Below are positions 59,209-64,000 of a stretch of 64,000 nt of DNA, piece by piece. Both the position numbers and the translations under genes were made by a program. The first letter of the stretch is position 1. Each line of letters starts with the position of its first letter. The stretch comes from Maricaulis sp963975345 (lineage in GTDB: Bacteria; Pseudomonadota; Alphaproteobacteria; Caulobacterales; Maricaulaceae). Location of the stretch: positions 1 through 64,000 of the forward strand of contig NZ_CAXBGE010000008.1 in NCBI RefSeq assembly GCF_963975345.1, given 5' to 3'. The notes beneath the pieces are model-generated. The model was not told where the DNA came from. It worked only from the letters and a program-made list of their open reading frames with translations, and ran no database searches.

Positions 59209-61305
59209 CTATTGGCCTCCTGAGGTGGCGAGAATCCACAGGGTCAACCCGAGAACGCCAATCAGCATCACGAATGCGTAGTGATAGAGAAAACCGGTCT
59301 GGCCCTTGGACAGGCGCTTGGCGGCGGCAAAGGCCATGCCGGCAAAGCCGTTTGGACCAAATCCATCGATCACACGGACATCGAAGAACTTCCAGCACAC
59401 ATCGCCCAAGCCTTTGACACCTCGCACGAAAATGAAATGGTAAATCTCGTCGACATACCATTTATTGTAGAGAAGCGAGTGGATCGGACCGCCACGCGCG
59501 GCGATGCGGGCGCCCATGCCGACATTGATCAGATAGGCATAGATCGCGGCCAAAAAGCCAATCAGGGTAACAACAAACGGCGCCAGGATGACCCAAACCG
59601 GTGGATGTTCTTCACCGGACGCGTGAGCCTCTCCCTCAGCTGCTGCTGGATGCGCGTTAGCTGACTGTTCAACGACTACTGCCTCACTGATCGCTGCCAG
59701 CTCGGCATGGCCATCGCCATCGGCTCCGGCCACAGCCGGTCCATGGACGGCTCCGGGCAGGCTTTCATTCCAGAAATGCGCCGAATTGGAGCCGATGAAA
59801 TCATTCTTCATCAGGCCGCCGGCGAAGATCGCACCGATCGCCAGCACGACCAGCGCCCCCATCATCGACCAAGGCGGATCATGGGCGTGATCGAAGGTGT
59901 GCTTGTCACCGCGGAAGGTGCCGTTGAAGGTCATGAAGATCAGGCGCCAGGAATAGAAGCTGGTCAGCAGCGCCGCGATAACGCCGACCCAGAAGGCGAG
60001 CGTGCCGAAGGCGATGCCCTGCTGGCCGGCCATATAGGCCCCTTCGATGATCGCATCCTTGGAGAAGAAGCCGGCAAAGCCGAGATCCGGCAGGAAGCCG
60101 ACCCCGAGGGTCGCAAATGGCAGGCCGACCCCGGTCAGGGCGAGTGTGCCGACCAGCATCATGATCCATGTCGCGGGCATCATCTTGTAGAGCCCGCCCA
60201 TTTTTCGCATGTCCTGCTCATCGTGCAGGCCGTGGATGACCGAGCCGGATCCGAGGAAGAGCAGCGCCTTGAAGAAGGCGTGCGTGAACAGGTGGAACAT
60301 GGCAGCGCCATACAGGCCAAGCCCGGCGGCGAAGAACATGTAGCCCAGCTGTGAACAGGTCGAATAGGCGATGACGCGCTTGATGTCATTCTGGGCCAGA
60401 CCGACGGTCGCGGCGAAGAAGGCCGTCAGCGCCCCGATCACGGTAATGAAGGCGGAGGCGTTCGGTGCCGCTTCGAAAATCGGGAAACAGCGGCAGACCA
60501 GGAAGACGCCGGCGGTGACCATGGTGGCGGCGTGGATCAGCGCGGAAACGGGCGTCGGGCCCTCCATCGCGTCGGGCAGCCAGACGTGCAGGAAGAATTG
60601 CGCCGATTTACCCATCGCGCCGATAAACAGCAGGAAGGCGATCAGCTCGATGGCCGGGAGGTCCATGCCGGCAAAGGCGAGCGTGGTGGTGGCGTGATCG
60701 CCGACCTGGCTGAACACATCGTCAAAGCCGACCGAACCGAACACGAGGAAGAGCGCCATAATGCCGATGGCAAAGCCGAAATCGCCAACCCGGTTGGTGA
60801 CGAAGGCCTTGATCGCGGCGTCATTGGCCGACTTCTTCTTGTACCAGAAACCGATCAGCAGATAGGAGGCGAGACCAACGCCTTCCCAGCCGAAGAAGAG
60901 CTGCAGGAAATTGTCGGCGGTGACCAGCGCCAGCATGGCGAAGGTGAAGAGCGAGAGATAGCCGAAGAAGCGCGCCCGGTGCGGGTCGTGCGCCATATAG
61001 CCCCAGGAGTAGATATGGACCAGCGAGGCAACGCTGGTGACCACGACCAGCATCACCGAGGACAGCGTGTCGAGCTTGATCGCCCAGCTGACGTCGAAAG
61101 CGCCAACCGACATCCAGGTCGCCAGCTGAATGGTCTGGGTATTGCCGCCATAGGCGACGTCGAAGAAATTCAGGATCGATAACAGGGCCGAGAGCACGAC
61201 AAAGCCGGTCGTGACGATCTGGGCAAAGCGATGCCCGACATAATTGCCCAGCAGGACCGCGAAGGCCGCAGCGAACAGCGGCCCGAAGACGATGAGTTCT
61301 GCCAT
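59209..61305 (-). CDS. nuoL: NADH-quinone oxidoreductase subunit L
   Basis: Largest antiporter-like subunit, at the distal end of the membrane arm. The 698-residue protein has the core LQLFFGWEGVGLASYLLIGFW region, KSAQFFLHVWLPDAMEGPTP, and the C-terminal lateral helix followed by two more segments. A His/Glu/Ala-rich loop (about 520-560) is a species-level insertion. Confidence 0.98.
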   Translation of the reverse strand: MAELIVFGPLFAAAFAVLLGNYVGHRFAQIVTTGFVVLSALLSILNFFDVAYGGNTQTIQLATWMSVGAFDVSWAIKLDTLSSVMLVVVTSVASLVHIYSWGYMAHDPHRARFFGYLSLFTFAMLALVTADNFLQLFFGWEGVGLASYLLIGFWYKKKSANDAAIKAFVTNRVGDFGFAIGIMALFLVFGSVGFDDVFSQVGDHATTTLAFAGMDLPAIELIAFLLFIGAMGKSAQFFLHVWLPDAMEGPTPVSALIHAATMVTAGVFLVCRCFPIFEAAPNASAFITVIGALTAFFAATVGLAQNDIKRVIAYSTCSQLGYMFFAAGLGLYGAAMFHLFTHAFFKALLFLGSGSVIHGLHDEQDMRKMGGLYKMMPATWIMMLVGTLALTGVGLPFATLGVGFLPDLGFAGFFSKDAIIEGAYMAGQQGIAFGTLAFWVGVIAALLTSFYSWRLIFMTFNGTFRGDKHTFDHAHDPPWSMMGALVVLAIGAIFAGGLMKNDFIGSNSAHFWNESLPGAVHGPAVAGADGDGHAELAAISEAVVVEQSANAHPAAAEGEAHASGEEHPPVWVILAPFVVTLIGFLAAIYAYLINVGMGARIAARGGPIHSLLYNKWYVDEIYHFIFVRGVKGLGDVCWKFFDVRVIDGFGPNGFAGMAFAAAKRLSKGQTGFLYHYAFVMLIGVLGLTLWILATSGGQ

Positions 61306-61312
61306 AATCCCC

Positions 61313-61624
61313 TTAGCCCTTCATCAGATTGGCGCCCTCAACCGAGATATCACCCCGGTTGCGGAAGTAGACGACGAGAATGGCGAGACCGACGGCGGCC
61401 TCGGCCGCAGCCACGGTCAGCACAAACAGGGCGAAGACCTGCCCGGTGAGATCACCGAGGAAGCTGGAAAACGCCACCAGGTTCACATTCACCGCCAGCA
61501 GGATCAGCTCGACTGACATCAAGACGACGATGACGTTCTTGCGGTTCACGAAAATCCCGAACACGCCAATCGTGAACAGGATCGCCGCGACGGCGAGATA
61601 ATGTCCCAGACCGATATCGATCAT
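61313..61624 (-). CDS. nuoK: NADH-quinone oxidoreductase subunit K
   Basis: Small three-helix subunit of the complex I proton path. The 103-residue protein has the buried Glu residues in VLMSVELILLAVNVN and LTVAAAEAAVGLAILV. Its start overlaps the nuoJ stop by four bases. Confidence 0.98.
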   Translation of the reverse strand: MIDIGLGHYLAVAAILFTIGVFGIFVNRKNVIVVLMSVELILLAVNVNLVAFSSFLGDLTGQVFALFVLTVAAAEAAVGLAILVVYFRNRGDISVEGANLMKG

Positions 61625-62232
61625 TCGCCAATCCCCTGTCCTGGTTTGATGTCGAGCAATTCGACGGCTTCTTCGGCGCGGCGGCCAACCTGGGCCGTCA
61701 CATTCTGGCGCTTGACGCCGGACTTGTGCCGCAGGGTCAGCACGATGGCGCCGATCATGGCGACCAGCAGAACCAGGGCCGAGGTCTGGAAGAAGAAGAT
61801 GTAATCATCATACAGAATCTGCCCGAGCGCTTCGATATTGGACATGCCATCCGGCGTCGCGGCGGCGCGCAGCGATTGCGCTTGCGGCGAGGTCTGCCAG
61901 GTCAGGGCGATCATCACCAGCTCACCGGCGAGGATCAGCGCTACAATCGCGCCAAGCGGCAGATAGCTCAAAAAGCCCTGCTTCAGCTCGGTGTAATTGA
62001 CGTCGAGCATCATGATCACGAACAGGAACAAGACCGCGACCGCGCCGACATAGACAACGACCAGCAACATGGCGAGGAATTCCGCCCCGAGCAGGACGAA
62101 AAGGCCCGCCGCCGAGAAGAAGGCGAGGATCAGGAATAAGACCGACCTGACCGGATTGCGCGCGATCACGACCATAAAGGCCGACGATATCAGCACTCCG
62201 GAAAAGGCCCAGAAGGCCAGTGTTGCGAGCAT
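61621..62232 (-). CDS. nuoJ: NADH-quinone oxidoreductase subunit J
   Basis: Five-helix membrane subunit next to the quinone site. The 203-residue protein has the conserved TM3 YVGAVAVLFLFVIMML and the N-terminal ARNPVRSVLFLILAFF. A 42-base gap separates it from nuoI. Confidence 0.97.
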   Translation of the reverse strand: MLATLAFWAFSGVLISSAFMVVIARNPVRSVLFLILAFFSAAGLFVLLGAEFLAMLLVVVYVGAVAVLFLFVIMMLDVNYTELKQGFLSYLPLGAIVALILAGELVMIALTWQTSPQAQSLRAAATPDGMSNIEALGQILYDDYIFFFQTSALVLLVAMIGAIVLTLRHKSGVKRQNVTAQVGRRAEEAVELLDIKPGQGIGE

Positions 62233-62274
62233 AGCGCCCTCTTCCGTTCTCTTGCTTCTCAGATAACGGCCGTA

Positions 62275-62763
62275 TCAGCGATACGGCGCGTCGAGTTCCA
62301 GATTCTTGGCAATTTCCCGTTCCCAGCGATCACCGTTGGCGAGCAGTTTTGCCTTGTCGTAATACAGTTCTTCGCGCGTCTCGACGGCGTATTCGAAATT
62401 CGGCCCTTCGACGATGGCGTCGACCGGGCAGGCTTCCTGGCAATAGCCGCAATAGATGCACTTGGTCATGTCGATGTCGTAACGCGTGGTGCGGCGCGAG
62501 CCGTCCTCGCGCGGTTCCGCTTCGATCGTGATGGCCTGGGCCGGGCAGATCGCTTCGCACAGCTTGCAGGCAATGCAGCGCTCTTCGCCATTGGCATAGC
62601 GGCGCAGCGCGTGCTGACCGCGAAAACGCGGGCTGAGCGGTCCCTTTTCGAAGGGATAGTTGAGCGTCGCCTTCTTGCGGAAGAAATACTTCATCCCGAC
62701 GTAGAAAGCGGCCCAAATATCCATCAACAGGACACCGCGTACAGTTTGTTCGATACGGCCCAT
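62275..62763 (-). CDS. nuoI: NADH-quinone oxidoreductase subunit I
   Basis: Peripheral-arm ferredoxin-like subunit holding two [4Fe-4S] clusters on the way to quinone. The 162-residue protein has CIACKLCEAICP (C63, C66, C69, C73) and CIYCGYCQEACP (C102, C105, C108, C112) and an amphipathic N-terminus. It follows nuoH after five bases. Confidence 0.98.
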   Translation of the reverse strand: MGRIEQTVRGVLLMDIWAAFYVGMKYFFRKKATLNYPFEKGPLSPRFRGQHALRRYANGEERCIACKLCEAICPAQAITIEAEPREDGSRRTTRYDIDMTKCIYCGYCQEACPVDAIVEGPNFEYAVETREELYYDKAKLLANGDRWEREIAKNLELDAPYR

Positions 62764-62768
62764 GACGA

Positions 62769-63848
62769 TTATCCCTGTGCCCCGAAGGTGATGTAGGCCC
62801 CAACCAGCGCGACGGCGGCCAGCACGGTCGGCAGGAAGATTTTCCAGCCCAGCCGCATCAGCTGGTCATAGCGATAGCGCGGCACGATGGCCTTCACCAT
62901 GGCGAACATGAAGAAGAAGAACACGACCTTGATCGCGAACCAGAAGAAGAACCACAGGTGCGAGACCATGTAGGGCCAGGCGCTGGTATCCAGCTCGATC
63001 GGCGGGTTCCAGCCGCCAAAGAACAGGATCGTCGTCATCGCACACATCAGAACGATGTTGAGATACTCGCCGATCATGAACAGCAGATAGGGCGTTGAGG
63101 AATATTCGGTCTGATAGCCAGCCACGAGTTCCGATTCCGCTTCCGCCAGATCGAAGGGCGGCCGGTTGGTTTCCGCCAGCGCCGAAATGAAGAAGATCAC
63201 CGTCATCGGGATCATCACCAGGAACATCGGCCAGCCGTGTTCAAACAGGGCGCGCCCGGCCAGCACATTCCAGTTCCAGAATCCGCCCGACTGGGCTTCG
63301 ACGATCACGGTCAGATTCATCGAGCCGGCAAACAGCAGCACGGTGACGATCACGAAGCCGATCGAGACTTCATAGGAGACCATCTGGGCCGCCGAACGCA
63401 GGGCGGCGAGGAAGGGATATTTCGAGTTGGAAGCCCAACCGCCAATGATGACGCCGTAAACGCCCAGCGAGGACATGGCGAGCAGGTAGAGAATGCCGAC
63501 ATTGAGGTCGGAGATCACCCAGCCCGGCGCCACCGGCACCACGGCCCAGGTCGCAAAGGCGAGGATCAGCGTCAACAGCGGCGCCAACAGATAGAGCGGC
63601 CGATCAACGCCAGCCGGAATGACGATTTCCTTGAACACGAATTTGAAGAAATCGGCGAAGGATTGCAGCAGGCCAAAGGCGCCGACCACGTTCGGGCCCT
63701 TGCGCATCTGCACCGCCGCCCAGACCTTGCGGTCCATCAGCAGCAGGAAGGCCAGCGAGATCAGCAGCACGATGGTGAAGCCGAGGATCTGCAGCACCGC
63801 CATGCCGAGGCCGCCCCAGAAGCCGAATTGGGTGATGAAATCAGCCAT
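62769..63848 (-). CDS. nuoH: NADH-quinone oxidoreductase subunit H
   Basis: Eight-helix subunit forming the quinone chamber with NuoB/D. From ATG 63848 (MADFITQFGFWGG) the product has 359 residues, with the RKGPNVVG loop, AETNRPPFDLAEAESELVAGY and EYLNIVLMCA. A longer frame reads into the gene upstream and is rejected. It is preceded after four bases by a GlcG-like gene instead of nuoG. Confidence 0.97.
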   Translation of the reverse strand: MADFITQFGFWGGLGMAVLQILGFTIVLLISLAFLLLMDRKVWAAVQMRKGPNVVGAFGLLQSFADFFKFVFKEIVIPAGVDRPLYLLAPLLTLILAFATWAVVPVAPGWVISDLNVGILYLLAMSSLGVYGVIIGGWASNSKYPFLAALRSAAQMVSYEVSIGFVIVTVLLFAGSMNLTVIVEAQSGGFWNWNVLAGRALFEHGWPMFLVMIPMTVIFFISALAETNRPPFDLAEAESELVAGYQTEYSSTPYLLFMIGEYLNIVLMCAMTTILFFGGWNPPIELDTSAWPYMVSHLWFFFWFAIKVVFFFFMFAMVKAIVPRYRYDQLMRLGWKIFLPTVLAAVALVGAYITFGAQG

Positions 63849-63852
63849 GCCT

Positions 63853-63999
63853 CTACTCCGCCCCGCCCCGGTTATAGGCCAACCCGGCCGCTTCAACGCC
63901 CGCCATCGCGCAAGCCTCGTCATCGGCCCCGCTGCCGCCTGACGCACCGACGCCGCCGAGCAACACGCCATCCGCGGTGAAGATAGGCACACCGCCCTG
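63853..63999 (-). CDS. GlcG/HbpS-like protein, C-terminal 48 residues (window edge)
   Basis: The open frame reaches the window end, so only the C-terminus is visible: GGVPIFTADGVLLGGVGASG, then GADDEACAMAGVEAAGLA. These match the end of the GlcG/HbpS (DUF336) fold, whose members bind haem or act as small-molecule sensors; glycolate-operon GlcG also belongs here. It ends four bases before nuoH on the same strand, so it is probably part of the nuo operon. Confidence 0.8.
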   Translation of the reverse strand, partial: QGGVPIFTADGVLLGGVGASGGSGADDEACAMAGVEAAGLAYNRGGAE

Positions 64000-64000
64000 C

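Overview
The window is high-GC chromosomal DNA from an alphaproteobacterium, most likely of the Caulobacterales/Maricaulales/Hyphomonadaceae type. Four things point there: the gene order (rpsB-tsf-pyrH-frr-uppS-cdsA-dxr-rseP-bamA-skp-lpxD-fabZ-lpxA-lpxI-lpxB, and nuo genes followed by birA-coaX-RNase J-mce-DUF1467); the direct-repeat SOS operator GTTC-N7-GTTC; a CtrA-type site TTAA-N7-TTAA; and the short alphaproteobacterial ProRS. The genus cannot be fixed from sequence alone. No tRNA, rRNA or CRISPR array was recognised.

Layout. 1-2827 (minus): pyrG (partial), secG, a receiver-like protein with a degenerate phosphorylation site, tpiA. 3006-8155: ppiD-like chaperone and trpE (overlapping), a convergent polysaccharide deacetylase, trpG. 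8156-20747: a 12.6 kb accessory segment splitting trpG from trpD. It carries palindromic repeats, a small orphan ORF, a PepSY protein with an acidic tail, an OmpR-type two-component system, a three-part RND efflux pump, a cytochrome c-FTR1 iron permease on the other strand, and a secreted protein of unknown function. 20748-23387: trpD, trpC, lexA. 23757-28699: comEC (minus), gltX, gltA. 28770-43378 (minus): the lipid A / outer membrane / isoprenoid / translation cluster from rpsB to lpxB. 43557-50595 (minus): dnaE, a 31-residue SOS-controlled membrane peptide, lolD, lolC, proS. 50779-52245: a serine-hydrolase lipoprotein. 52270-63999 (minus): complex I genes nuoH to nuoN, then birA, coaX, RNase J, mce and DUF1467. 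The window ends in a GlcG/HbpS-like gene just upstream of nuoH.

How it works together. Most of the window is housekeeping: envelope biogenesis, translation, replication, respiration, and tryptophan and nucleotide synthesis. Two things stand out. First, an SOS circuit: lexA has two operators, one overlapping its promoter, and a perfect LexA box sits before a 31-codon single-pass membrane ORF between lolD and dnaE, which matches the Caulobacter SidA division inhibitor in size, topology and control. Second, the trp genes are split by what looks like a metal or envelope-stress module: a periplasmic acidic PepSY sensor candidate, a two-component system, an RND pump with a CusA-like acidic residue in TM10, and an FTR1-cytochrome c permease with its own dyad operator. 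Dispersed hairpin repeats lie at the module edges.
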